Shown here: positions 35,594 to 43,846 of the stretch, piece after piece | How positions within the stretch are numbered: the first letter of the stretch is position 1 | Layout of the letters: each line of letters starts with the position of its first letter | DNA from: Ferrimonas lipolytica | GTDB taxonomy: Bacteria > Pseudomonadota > Gammaproteobacteria > Enterobacterales > Shewanellaceae | DNA: 64,000 bases | Reading direction: 5' to 3' | NCBI RefSeq assembly: GCF_012295575.1 | Contig: NZ_CP051180.1 | Span: 496,001 to 560,000 of the forward strand | Position numbers and translations under genes: made by a program | Notes under the pieces: generated by a model | Seen by the model: the letters and a program-made list of their open reading frames with translations, nothing else | What the model was told of the DNA's origin: nothing | Database searches by the model: none

Positions 35594-37146
35594 GCTGCAC
35601 CCCCGATGGCGCGTAGTACCGCTTGGGCTTTATTGCGGGTTTCGTCGGCTTCGCTTTGCGGATCGGAGTCAAAGACCACCCCGGCACCAGCTTGCACATG
35701 GGCGATGCCGTTATTAACTAGAGCCGAACGAATAACGATACAGGTATCCATGTCACCGCGGCCATTGATATAACCAACAGCACCCCCGTAGCTGCCACGA
35801 CGCTCGCCTTCGGCTTGTCGCAGTAATTGTGCGGCACGAACCTTCGGCGCACCGGTTAGTGTGCCCATATTCATGCAGGCCTGATAGGCATGTAGGGCGT
35901 CAAGATCGGTTCGCAACTGGCCGGTAACGCGGGACACTAAGTGCATCACGTGGCTGTAGCGATCGACCTTCAGCAACTCTGCGACTTTACGGGTACCCGG
36001 TTGGCTAATGCGAGCGACGTCGTTACGAGCCAAGTCGACCAGCATCAGGTGCTCAGACAGTTCTTTTTGATCTTGGCGGAGGCCGAGCTCAATGCGGCCG
36101 TCAAGATCGTGATCAATGCTGCCATCACTGTGCTTACCACGTTGGCGGGTACCGGCAATTGGATAGATCTCCACTTGATTGCTGTCCACTTCATATTTCA
36201 ACGCACTTTCTGGCGACGCGCCAAAGAGGGCGAAATCATCAGCCTGCATAAAGAACATATATGGGCTTGGATTCAACACCCGAAGGCGTTGGTAAGCGGC
36301 AATAGGATCAGGGCAAGGCAGCGAGAAACGACGTGCTGGGACTACTTGGAAAATATCGCCGGCGCGAACATGTTCCTTCAATTCATCAACGGTCTGCTTA
36401 AATTGCGCGTCGCTTTGATTCACTTCTACCTGAGTTGCGGCAACCGGGTTGCTTGGCAGCTCATCAAGCGGTTGCTTTAGCCTATCGGCAATGGCACCTA
36501 AGCGCAGGCGCTTGTCGTTTCGTACCGCTTCGGTCTGGGCGCCGCCAAATAGGGTGCCGATAAGGCGAGCGGTACGAGCTTGGTGATCCAGTACTAATGT
36601 GGTTTCAGCTAAGTAAAACAGGTAATCCGGGCAGTTGTTAGCGCTGTCAGCAACCGTGGGTAGCGGCTCTACACTGGCCACTAAATCGAATGCAAAGCTA
36701 CCGGCCAGCATGATCGATTCTGGCAGTGCATCGTCAGAGTCGATGTTTTGTTGCAGTAGTCGCAACACCGTGAGCGGCGAGTCCGCTTTCAAACGGCTGT
36801 CTTCGTCGAGACCGGAGGCAACCTCAGGGGTGGTAACCACTAGGCTATCCCCTTGCTGAGTCGGCGCAAACTGCGCCAGTTGCTCGGCGATAAACGGCAT
36901 GATGTTGTGGCCGTTGGCAGACAACGGCGTTACCGTCACCGTCCGTCCCATGCAGCGCAGTGATACCGCCGCATCAAGCATTAATAGACTTTTTAGCCCC
37001 GCCTTCGATTCAATCTCGGCGGACTCCAACAGCATGGTGTTGGCTTTATCGTGGCACAGGTTGTAATACACCTGCGCTGGTTGGGCGTGATATTGCACGC
37101 TGGTGGTCAAGGTTTGGGCTTGCCCACTAGATAGAGACGAGATCAT
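35590..37146 (-). CDS. trpE: Anthranilate synthase component I
   Basis: 518 residues; makes anthranilate from chorismate with TrpG. The N-terminal MLLESAEIESK contains the LLES motif used for tryptophan feedback binding, so allosteric control is likely. The C-terminal chorismate-binding block shows AGDIFQVVPARRFSLPC (core GDIFQVVPARR), PIAGTRQRG, and TLTGAPKVRA. Its start overlaps the stop of the DAHP synthase gene as TAATG. Confidence 0.95.
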   Translation of the reverse strand: MISSLSSGQAQTLTTSVQYHAQPAQVYYNLCHDKANTMLLESAEIESKAGLKSLLMLDAAVSLRCMGRTVTVTPLSANGHNIMPFIAEQLAQFAPTQQGDSLVVTTPEVASGLDEDSRLKADSPLTVLRLLQQNIDSDDALPESIMLAGSFAFDLVASVEPLPTVADSANNCPDYLFYLAETTLVLDHQARTARLIGTLFGGAQTEAVRNDKRLRLGAIADRLKQPLDELPSNPVAATQVEVNQSDAQFKQTVDELKEHVRAGDIFQVVPARRFSLPCPDPIAAYQRLRVLNPSPYMFFMQADDFALFGASPESALKYEVDSNQVEIYPIAGTRQRGKHSDGSIDHDLDGRIELGLRQDQKELSEHLMLVDLARNDVARISQPGTRKVAELLKVDRYSHVMHLVSRVTGQLRTDLDALHAYQACMNMGTLTGAPKVRAAQLLRQAEGERRGSYGGAVGYINGRGDMDTCIVIRSALVNNGIAHVQAGAGVVFDSDPQSEADETRNKAQAVLRAIGGAA

Positions 37147-38162
37147 TACAGCAGCTTCCCGGCGGCATGAACAAAGGGTCTTAAGCCATCAAGCAGTGCC
37201 GCATACTGTTCTGCGTCTAACGCTTGATGGCCATCTGATAGAGCTTCACACGGATTGAGGTGAGATTCCACGATAATGCCATCTGCACCGACTGCAGCTG
37301 CTGCATAACTGAGCGGAGCGATCAATTCTCGAACGCCTGTGCCGTGGCTTGGGTCAACCAGTACTGGCAGATGAGTTTTCTGCTTTAAGTAGGCTACCGC
37401 ATTAAGGTCGAGGGTGTTGCGGGTAGCGGTTTCAAAGGTGCGAATTCCACGCTCGCATAAGATCACATTCGGATTACCTGAATTGACGATGTACTCCGCT
37501 GCCAGCAACAGCTCTTCGATGGTGGCACTCATGCCGCGTTTAAGTAACACTGGGATCTGCTGCTTGCCGACTGCTTCTAATAAACGATAATTCTGCATGT
37601 TACGAGTACCAATCTGGAAGCAATCAACGTATTGCGCCATTAGCTCAACGTCGTTGGCGTCGATTACTTCAGAGACAATTGGTAGGCCCGTGCGCTGCTT
37701 TGCTTGCTGCAGCAGCTTTAAGCCCTCTTCACCCAAACCTTGGAATGAGTATGGGCTGGTTCGTGGTTTAAAGGCACCGCCACGAAGGGCAACCGCTTCA
37801 CCTTGCTGTTTGATCATATCGGCAACGCTGAACAGTTGCTCTTTACTCTCGACGCCACACGGGCCAGCAATAACGGTAAAGCGCTCGCCGCCAACGGCGT
37901 GGTTGCCGAGCATCACATGGCTATCGATAGGGTTTAGTTCACGAGAAACCAGCTTGTAGCTGGAAAGTATCGGTTTTAGCTCATCTACACGGGGGTCACT
38001 ATCAAGGTGGAGCGAGGCCAAGATGCGTTCGTCACCGATGGCACCGAGCACCGTGCGCTCAACGCCCGGCATGTATAGCGGCTTCAGTCCTAGCCCTTCA
38101 ATTTTCTCAAGAAGCTGTTTTGCATCGGCTTCGGCTACGCCCGCTTTTAGAATGATGATCAT
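37146..38162 (-). CDS. aroF: 3-deoxy-7-phosphoheptulonate synthase, type I-beta
   Basis: 338 residues; condenses PEP and erythrose 4-phosphate, the entry to the shikimate pathway. An N-terminal ferredoxin-like (FL) domain (about 1-70) precedes the barrel; barrel marks are [30 protein letters not shown] (core [14 protein letters not shown]), [12 protein letters not shown] and [11 protein letters not shown]. It is not the AroF/G/H (type I-alpha) form of E. coli. It is the first structural gene of the trp operon, directly behind the attenuator, and coupled to trpE by TAATG, so its expression should follow tryptophan. Feedback ligand unknown. Confidence 0.93.
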   Translation of the reverse strand: MIIILKAGVAEADAKQLLEKIEGLGLKPLYMPGVERTVLGAIGDERILASLHLDSDPRVDELKPILSSYKLVSRELNPIDSHVMLGNHAVGGERFTVIAGPCGVESKEQLFSVADMIKQQGEAVALRGGAFKPRTSPYSFQGLGEEGLKLLQQAKQRTGLPIVSEVIDANDVELMAQYVDCFQIGTRNMQNYRLLEAVGKQQIPVLLKRGMSATIEELLLAAEYIVNSGNPNVILCERGIRTFETATRNTLDLNAVAYLKQKTHLPVLVDPSHGTGVRELIAPLSYAAAAVGADGIIVESHLNPCEALSDGHQALDAEQYAALLDGLRPFVHAAGKLL

Positions 38163-38182
38163 GTTGAAACCCTATAAATACG

Positions 38183-38216
38183 AAAAAGCCCGCTTTCAAT
38201 ATGTTGAAAGCGGGCT
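38183..38216 (-). terminator. trp operon attenuator terminator
   Basis: 13-bp perfect stem AGCCCGCTTTCAA/TTGAAAGCGGGCT with a 4-nt loop, followed on the minus strand by TTTTTCG. It lies 48 bp after the trpL stop and about 21 bp before the first gene. Confidence 0.95.
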
Positions 38217-38263
38217 GAAGAAATTGTTTTCTGGTCAGTCAGGCACAGTTAATTGCACCCCCG

Positions 38264-38314
38264 CTATGTCGGAGAGCGCCACCACCAATGTGTGTGTTTA
38301 ACTGGGTTAGTCAT
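38264..38314 (-). CDS. trpL: trp operon leader peptide
   Basis: A 16-residue peptide, MTNPVKHTHWWWRSPT, with three consecutive TGG codons, upstream of a strong attenuator hairpin. This is the classic ribosome-stalling leader: low charged tRNA-Trp would stall the ribosome and favour antitermination. Confidence 0.93.
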   Translation of the reverse strand: MTNPVKHTHWWWRSPT

Positions 38315-38374
38315 CTGAAACTGCCTATGGTTTGCTTCGCGTCATAGCGTAAGCGAAATTATGGTTGCAATGCT

Positions 38375-38392
38375 GTACTAGGTCAGCAGTAC
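38375..38392 (-). promoter_or_regulatory. TrpR-like operator
   Basis: GTACTAGGTCAGCAGTAC (plus strand) has half-sites GTACTA and AGTAC, close to the E. coli consensus GTACTAGTTAACTAGTAC. It lies 61 bp upstream of trpL. A possible promoter (TTGCAA, then CTATGA after 17 bp) lies between it and trpL, so repression plus attenuation is expected. Confidence 0.75.
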
Positions 38393-38498
38393 GTTGAGAC
38401 TAACGGCTCAATTGCGGGGCTGTCAAGAACCAATAGTCGAATACGCGGACATTGCCCGCTTGCTGACGTACAATGTGGCTAACTGCTTAAGGATATTT

Positions 38499-39338
38499 AT
38501 GAAAATCGATCTTCACTGCCATAGCCGAGCATCAGATGGCAGCCTGACACCAACCGAATTGGTGCAACGAGCTATCAACCAACAGGTGTCGATCTTAGCG
38601 TTGACCGATCACGACACCATCGCCGGCCTCGCGGAGGCAAAAGTGGCCGCTAACGGCAGTTCACTTAAGGTGATTGACGGGGTGGAGATCTCAACCTCAT
38701 GGCGTAACTGGGAGATCCATATTGTTGGCCTCAATTTCGACATCGATAATGAGCCACTACAACAGTTATTGATGCGCCAATCGCACTGGCGTCAGCAACG
38801 GGCAGAGTTGATTGAGCAAAAGCTGGTTAAACGTGGTTTCGATGGGGTGTTGGCGCAAGCGCGAGTTTACGCAGACGGTGGCAATATTGGTCGTAGTCAT
38901 TTTGCCAAAGCAATGGTTGATATGGGCTTGGTTGCCACCCCACAACTGGCGTTTGACAAGTATCTAGGTAAAGGTGAAAGCGCCTACGTTGGTAACCAAT
39001 GGTGTCCATTAGCTGAAGCGGTAGCACATATTAATAATGCTGGTGGCATGGCGGTTTTGGCTCACCCAGCTAAATATCAACTATCTAATAAGTGGTTGCG
39101 GATGTTGACGGCGGATTTTGTTGAAGCTGGTGGCGAAGCGATTGAAACCATCCATTGTCAGCAAAACCAACAGCAGCAACAGTTTTTACAACTACTGGCC
39201 AAAGAGCAGAACCTATTGTTATCCGCCGGCAGTGATTTTCATGGCCCCAGCCGTTGGCTGGAACTAGGCCGAGGGCTGCATCGTCCCGACCAACCCGGGG
39301 TGTGGCATCATTTTGGTTGGATTGAGGAGGGCCAATGA
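38499..39338 (+). CDS. rnm: RNase AM (PHP-domain 5'-3' exoribonuclease, YciV)
   Basis: 279-residue PHP phosphoesterase. Metal-ligand motifs are DLHCHSRASDG near the N-terminus, ALTDHDTIAGL, LAHPAKY and the C-terminal GSDFHGPS. E. coli Rnm (YciV) removes short RNA ends, including 5S rRNA maturation. ATG at 38499 has AAGGATATTT upstream; the longer frame from 38394 adds a non-conserved leader. It is divergent from the trp operon and followed by yciO with 4-bp overlap. Confidence 0.92.
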   Translation: MKIDLHCHSRASDGSLTPTELVQRAINQQVSILALTDHDTIAGLAEAKVAANGSSLKVIDGVEISTSWRNWEIHIVGLNFDIDNEPLQQLLMRQSHWRQQRAELIEQKLVKRGFDGVLAQARVYADGGNIGRSHFAKAMVDMGLVATPQLAFDKYLGKGESAYVGNQWCPLAEAVAHINNAGGMAVLAHPAKYQLSNKWLRMLTADFVEAGGEAIETIHCQQNQQQQQFLQLLAKEQNLLLSAGSDFHGPSRWLELGRGLHRPDQPGVWHHFGWIEEGQ

Positions 39339-39955
39339 GCCAGTTTTTTCAGATCCACCCAGAAACCCCGCAGGTGAGGCTAGTTAAGCAAGCGGTGGAG
39401 ATCCTGCAAAAAGGTGGGGTGATTGTTTATCCAACCGATTCCGGCTATGCGTTAGGTTGTACCATTGGTGATAAGAAGGCGATGGAGCTTATTTGTCGTA
39501 TTCGCCAAATTAACGACGATCACAACTTCAGTTTGATGTGCCGCGACCACTCTGAGTTGGCTAACTATGCCCGTGTCGATAATGCCGCGTTCCGTTTGCT
39601 GCGTAACAATACCCCCGGGCCATATACTTTTATCTTCAAAGGCACTAAAGAGGTGCCGAAGCGGCTGCTTAACCCGAAGCGTAAAACTATCGGTATCCGT
39701 ATTCCTAACGACCGCATTGCGTTAGCGTTGTTGGAAGCCTTGGGTGAACCTATGATGTCGACCAGTCTGATTTTGCCTGGCGAACAAGATAGTGAGTCCG
39801 ATCCTTATGAGATCCGTATGACCCTAGAGCACGCAGTAGCATTGATTATCGACGCTGGTTACCTGATGTCAGAGCCTACTACGGTGGTAGATTTGTCTGA
39901 GGATAACCCTGAGATTGTTCGGGTCGGTGCTGGCGATCCATCCCCATTTGAATAA
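39335..39955 (+). CDS. yciO: YciO family protein (Sua5/YciO/YrdC fold)
   Basis: 206 residues, the same length as E. coli YciO. The marks are GGVIVYPTDSGYALGC, PGPYTFIFKGTK, GIRIPND and MSTSL. It is related to threonylcarbamoyl-AMP synthases, but the YciO subgroup has weaker activity than TsaC/Sua5. Its ATG overlaps the rnm stop. Confidence 0.92.
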   Translation: MSQFFQIHPETPQVRLVKQAVEILQKGGVIVYPTDSGYALGCTIGDKKAMELICRIRQINDDHNFSLMCRDHSELANYARVDNAAFRLLRNNTPGPYTFIFKGTKEVPKRLLNPKRKTIGIRIPNDRIALALLEALGEPMMSTSLILPGEQDSESDPYEIRMTLEHAVALIIDAGYLMSEPTTVVDLSEDNPEIVRVGAGDPSPFE

Positions 39956-39959
39956 GGCA

Positions 39960-39988
39960 CTGACAACGGGCGTCAGTATCTATATAAT
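39960..39988 (+). promoter_or_regulatory. Sigma-70 promoter for scpA-scpB-rluB
   Basis: -35 CTGACA (39960-39965) and -10 TATAAT (39983-39988), 17-bp spacer. Transcription would begin near 39995, only ~8 bases before ATG 40003, so translation may start at ATG 40024 or be nearly leaderless. Confidence 0.7.
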
Positions 39989-40002
39989 GGCGCGTTTTTT
40001 TA

Positions 40003-40812
40003 ATGGCGACGAATCAACCAATCATGACTGAGCAACGTGCGTTACCGCTGGCGATTGTCCAGGGGAAGCCGATGTTGCAGGCGCCTCAGGATCTGTTTAT
40101 CCCGCCGGACGCCTTGGAAGTTATCTTGGAATCGTTCGAAGGGCCATTGGATCTGCTGCTCTATCTTATTCGTAAGCAGAAGTTGGATATCCTTGATCTG
40201 CCGATAGTGGCCATTACTGCACAGTATATGGAATACATTGGTTTGATGGAGGCAATGAAATTCGAGCTTGCAGCGGAATATTTGGTGATGGCGGCGATGC
40301 TGGCGGAGATTAAATCTCGGCTATTGCTGCCAAAAGCGCCCGTTGCTGACGAAGATGAGATCGACCCACGGACGTTACTGATTCAGCAGCTGCAAGCTTA
40401 TGAAGTCGTTAAGCAAGCGGCGGAACGGTTAGATGAGCTGCCTCGGCATGAACGAGATCTCTGGCGGGCTCGAGCAGCGCAGGCGGCCAATTTAGTGCCG
40501 CAGGTACAGGAAACAACGGTATCGATGAGCGAGATCATTGGTGCTTTGCAGCAGGTTATTGCCCGTGCCGATCATTTTGAACACCATCACATTGCGCGGG
40601 AAGCGCTATCGACACGAGAGCGAATGAGCCAGATTTTGGCACAGCTCAGCAGTGTCGACTTCACCCCTTTTGAACAACTATTTACGGTTGAAGAGGGGCG
40701 AGCTGGTGTCGTGGTAAGCTTGTTGGCGTTACTTGAACTGTGTAAAGAGCAACTGATTGAACTGCAGCAAGCGCAACTCGCTGGACCAATTCAGGTAAGG
40801 GCCCGTACATGA
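40003..40812 (+). CDS. scpA: Segregation and condensation protein A
   Basis: 269-residue kleisin subunit bridging the SMC-type condensin heads. The conserved region starts at ESFEGPLDLLLYLIRKQKLDILDLP (core FEGPLDLLLYLIRKQK), then AAEYLVMAAMLAEIKSRLLLP (core LAEIKSRLLLP); the C-terminal winged helix has EEGRAGVVVSLLALLEL (core VVSLLALLEL). No ribosome site precedes ATG 40003; ATG 40024 is the alternative. scpB overlaps by 4 bp. Confidence 0.92.
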   Translation: MATNQPIMTEQRALPLAIVQGKPMLQAPQDLFIPPDALEVILESFEGPLDLLLYLIRKQKLDILDLPIVAITAQYMEYIGLMEAMKFELAAEYLVMAAMLAEIKSRLLLPKAPVADEDEIDPRTLLIQQLQAYEVVKQAAERLDELPRHERDLWRARAAQAANLVPQVQETTVSMSEIIGALQQVIARADHFEHHHIAREALSTRERMSQILAQLSSVDFTPFEQLFTVEEGRAGVVVSLLALLELCKEQLIELQQAQLAGPIQVRART

Positions 40813-41393
40813 GCCAACTGGATGAAAAACAACTAAGTCAGTTGATTGAAGCGGCACTGTTTATTGCAGATACACCGCTGACAATTAACCAGCTTAAACA
40901 AACGGTGCTAGAAACTTATGGTATCGGCAGCGTGCAGATCCGCTCGGTGTTGTTACAGTTAGAGTTGGATTATCGAGAACGTGGCATTGTATTGGTGAAA
41001 AGCGGTGGCGCTTACCAATTTCAAAGTCGCGAGGATTTAAGTCAGCCCTTGAGTGCCTTATGGCCACAAAAGGCACCAAAATTCTCTCGGGCATTGTTGG
41101 AAACTTTAGCACTTATCGCCTACCGTCAACCGATAACTCGGGGCGAAATCGAACAAGTGCGTGGTGTCGCCATCGGTGCTGCCATCATCCGCACCTTAAC
41201 CGAACGTGGTTGGGTAACGGTTGTTGGCCATAAAGAGCTGCCTGGTAGACCAGCGCTCTATGCCACCACAGAACAGTTTTTACAGTATTTTTGTTTGCAG
41301 AGTTTGGCTGATTTGCCTGCTCTGGACGATGAACAGGCGTTAGCGGCGATGTTTAACCGCGCGCCAGCGGATTCCGATCCGCACGTACACTAA
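40809..41393 (+). CDS. scpB: Segregation and condensation protein B
   Basis: 194-residue tandem winged-helix protein that dimerises and binds ScpA. The core [21 protein letters not shown] (core [14 protein letters not shown]) and [13 protein letters not shown], then [15 protein letters not shown], identify it. Its GTG/ATG start overlaps scpA (ATGA); 10 bp separate it from rluB. Confidence 0.94.
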   Translation: MSQLDEKQLSQLIEAALFIADTPLTINQLKQTVLETYGIGSVQIRSVLLQLELDYRERGIVLVKSGGAYQFQSREDLSQPLSALWPQKAPKFSRALLETLALIAYRQPITRGEIEQVRGVAIGAAIIRTLTERGWVTVVGHKELPGRPALYATTEQFLQYFCLQSLADLPALDDEQALAAMFNRAPADSDPHVH

Positions 41394-41403
41394 GAAGAGA
41401 TTA

Positions 41404-42288
41404 ATGAGCGAAAAGTTACAGAAAGTATTAGCTCGAGCAGGTCACGGTTCCCGTCGGGAGATGGAAACCGTGATCGCCGCTGGACGCGTCAGCATTGATG
41501 GCCAAGTTGCCAAGCTGGGTGATCGTATTGAAGGTGGTTCTGATCTGAAGGTGCGCATCGATGGCAACCTGATCTCCTTAAAGTCGGAAGACGAGGTGAT
41601 CTGCCGGGTTTTGGCGTACTACAAACCAGAAGGTGAGTTATGTACTCGCACCGATCCGCAGGGTCGTCCAACCGTATTTGATCGTTTGCCAAAGATTAAG
41701 GACAGCCGTTGGGTTGCCGTAGGTCGTTTGGACATCAATACCTCAGGCTTATTGCTGTTTACCACTGACGGTGAACTAGCGAATCGTCTGATGCACCCAT
41801 CTCACGAAGTCGAGCGTGAGTACGCTATTCGTGTCTTTGGTGAAGTAGATGATGCCATGCTTAACCGTTTGCGCACCGGTGTTGACTTAGAAGATGGCAA
41901 AGCCAGCTTCCGTCGCCTCGGTCGTGCTGGCGGCGAAGGCTTGAATACTTGGTATCATGGTGTTCTGACCGAAGGCCGTAATCGCGAAGTGCGTCGCATG
42001 TGGGAGAGCCAAGAGGTTCAGGTAAGCCGTTTGATGCGTATTCGCTACGGCGAGATCCCGTTGCCTAAAGGCTTGCCTCGCGGTGGTTGGATTGAGCTGC
42101 CGATGGAGCAGGTTAACTACTTGCGTGCGATGGTCGAGATGGATCCGGAAACGCGGACCTTGTTGGCGCAAGACAAAGCTGGTGCTCGTCGTCAGAAGAC
42201 CCTGAAGACCAATAAGATCCGCCGTGCGGTTAGTAAACACCGTAGTCGCGGCGCTGGCGGTAATGCTCCAGCAAAACGCAGCCGTTAA
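41404..42288 (+). CDS. rluB: 23S rRNA pseudouridine(2605) synthase
   Basis: 294 residues: S4 RNA-binding domain (about 1-60, [21 protein letters not shown], core [13 protein letters not shown]) and a pseudouridylase domain with catalytic Asp in [14 protein letters not shown]. The C-terminal tail is very basic ([17 protein letters not shown]), as in RluB. It ends the scpA-scpB-rluB transcript, with a strong terminator behind. Confidence 0.94.
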   Translation: MSEKLQKVLARAGHGSRREMETVIAAGRVSIDGQVAKLGDRIEGGSDLKVRIDGNLISLKSEDEVICRVLAYYKPEGELCTRTDPQGRPTVFDRLPKIKDSRWVAVGRLDINTSGLLLFTTDGELANRLMHPSHEVEREYAIRVFGEVDDAMLNRLRTGVDLEDGKASFRRLGRAGGEGLNTWYHGVLTEGRNREVRRMWESQEVQVSRLMRIRYGEIPLPKGLPRGGWIELPMEQVNYLRAMVEMDPETRTLLAQDKAGARRQKTLKTNKIRRAVSKHRSRGAGGNAPAKRSR

Positions 42289-42307
42289 TTACGACGCTGT
42301 AGATACC

Positions 42308-42337
42308 ACAGGGGAGCCCATTGGGCTCCCCTGTTTT
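42308..42337 (+). terminator. Terminator of rluB
   Basis: 12-bp stem ACAGGGGAGCCC/GGGCTCCCCTGT with a 3-nt loop, followed by TTTTAT. Confidence 0.9.
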
Positions 42338-42519
42338 ATATGTGTGCTGTGGTCGAGTTTCAAGCAACGTCACTAAGTGTTTGAGCGCTCTTATTGCTCT
42401 AATTCCCCTCAAACCGTGTTACCGAGTTGCTGTTAAAGCAACTACCCATGACACTCAATGCTTTGTTTGAGGCCATGTGGCTGTCGCAATAATAGGGTAA
42501 ATACCTAGCGGCATTGCTA

Positions 42520-42741
42520 TTAGCGCTGATTTACCGTCTTGATGTACAGCTGCTCTACCTTTTCTCGAGCCCATGGGGTTTTACGTAAGAACTTTAGGCT
42601 CGATTTGACTGAAGGATCGTGGGTAAAACAGCGGATATTGATCAGGTAACCCAGATCGTCCCAGCCGTACCACTGCTCCAGCTCGGTAACGATCTTCTCT
42701 AAGGTGATTCCGTGTAACGGATTTTTAGGTTGTTGATCCAT
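42520..42741 (-). CDS. VF530 family protein (DUF2132)
   Basis: 73 residues. The pattern [26 protein letters not shown] (core [12 protein letters not shown]) and [22 protein letters not shown] (core [16 protein letters not shown]) identifies the VF530 family, a small DNA-binding fold. ATG at 42741 is preferred; the TTG extension at 42765 adds eight residues and is not family-like. It is downstream of yciK on the same strand. Confidence 0.82.
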   Translation of the reverse strand: MDQQPKNPLHGITLEKIVTELEQWYGWDDLGYLINIRCFTHDPSVKSSLKFLRKTPWAREKVEQLYIKTVNQR

Positions 42742-42785
42742 ATCTAAGGGCCTAGCTAACTGCAATTGGTGGCGATTATAACAGT

Positions 42786-42810
42786 AAAAAGCCGAGACAA
42801 AGCTCGGCTG
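42786..42810 (-). terminator. Terminator of yciK
   Basis: Stem AGCCGAG/CTCGGCT, loop 6 nt, followed on the minus strand by TTTTTACTG. Confidence 0.85.
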
Positions 42811-42842
42811 TATTTAATTAACGTTGCTGGCGCCATTAAGTG

Positions 42843-43589
42843 TTAACGCTTTGGCTGAGCATCGAGGCTCTGGCCACTAACATCCTTACTGTCATCACTC
42901 ATTAGATAGAGGTATACCGGCATGATGTCGTCAGCCGTTTTAAGCGATTGTGGATCTTCCGCTGGAAATGCTGTGGCGCGCATTTTGGTGCGAGTGGCGC
43001 CTGGGTTGATGCAGTTGGCGCGAATGCTGCTGTCACTCAGTTCGTCTGCCAAGGTTTGCATCATCCCTTCGGTGGCAAACTTAGAAATGGCATAAGGCCC
43101 CCAAAACGCTCGGCCCTTGCGACCAACGCCGGAAGAGGTGAAGACGATCGATGCCTGTGGTGCCTTGCGCAGCACCGGCAACAGCGCCTTGGTCAAAAAC
43201 AGCTGTGAAGTGACGTTTATTTGCATCACCTTGGTAAAGGTGTCCAAGTCGATCTGTTCAAATGGCGTTAGCGTGCCTAACTCTGAAGCGTTGTGCAGCA
43301 CCCCATCTAATTGACCAAATTGTTCGTCAATGGTCTCACCAAAATCAATAAAATTTTGTTCGGTGGCACCGCCCATATCCAGCGGCACAATGGCCGGCTC
43401 TGGGTAGCCAGCAGCGACGATTTCGTCATAGACCGTTTCCAGCTTTTTGGTAGTACGGCCCAGCAGAATAACGGTTGCGCCGTGCTTGGCATAACTTATT
43501 GCTGCACTACGGCCAATACCTGCGCCAGCGCCGGTTACTAAGATTGTTTTGCCTGTGAATGCGTTGGCGTCACATTGGAATTCCAACAT
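42843..43589 (-). CDS. yciK: YciK family short-chain oxidoreductase
   Basis: 248-residue SDR with the cofactor motif ILVTGAGAGIGRSAA (TGxxxGxG), NASELG, the catalytic Ser in VFTSSGVG and YxxxK in YAISKF. The length and N-terminal LEFQCDANAFTGKTI match YciK. Natural substrate unknown. It is divergent from the VolA-like lipase. Confidence 0.9.
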   Translation of the reverse strand: MLEFQCDANAFTGKTILVTGAGAGIGRSAAISYAKHGATVILLGRTTKKLETVYDEIVAAGYPEPAIVPLDMGGATEQNFIDFGETIDEQFGQLDGVLHNASELGTLTPFEQIDLDTFTKVMQINVTSQLFLTKALLPVLRKAPQASIVFTSSGVGRKGRAFWGPYAISKFATEGMMQTLADELSDSSIRANCINPGATRTKMRATAFPAEDPQSLKTADDIMPVYLYLMSDDSKDVSGQSLDAQPKR

Positions 43590-43846
43590 TAAGTTTCCTT
43601 ACTACTTACTCAACTGCATGAAAAATAGGGCCTTGTAGGCCCATTATGCCACCGTTTTAAACAATCCCTGACTTGATTACTCAGAATGAAAGTTATTTTA
43701 CCGTAATTTTTGTTGTAAAAATGTAGTAAGTGGCTGGCTTATAGGTTAATTTTTGAAACAAGTGGTCTTAGAAGTACCTCTTTGCCAGCCACCATTGTGC
43801 CAATGGAAGGCAGAAAAATAAAAGTAAAGATAATTGGGGAGAAACA

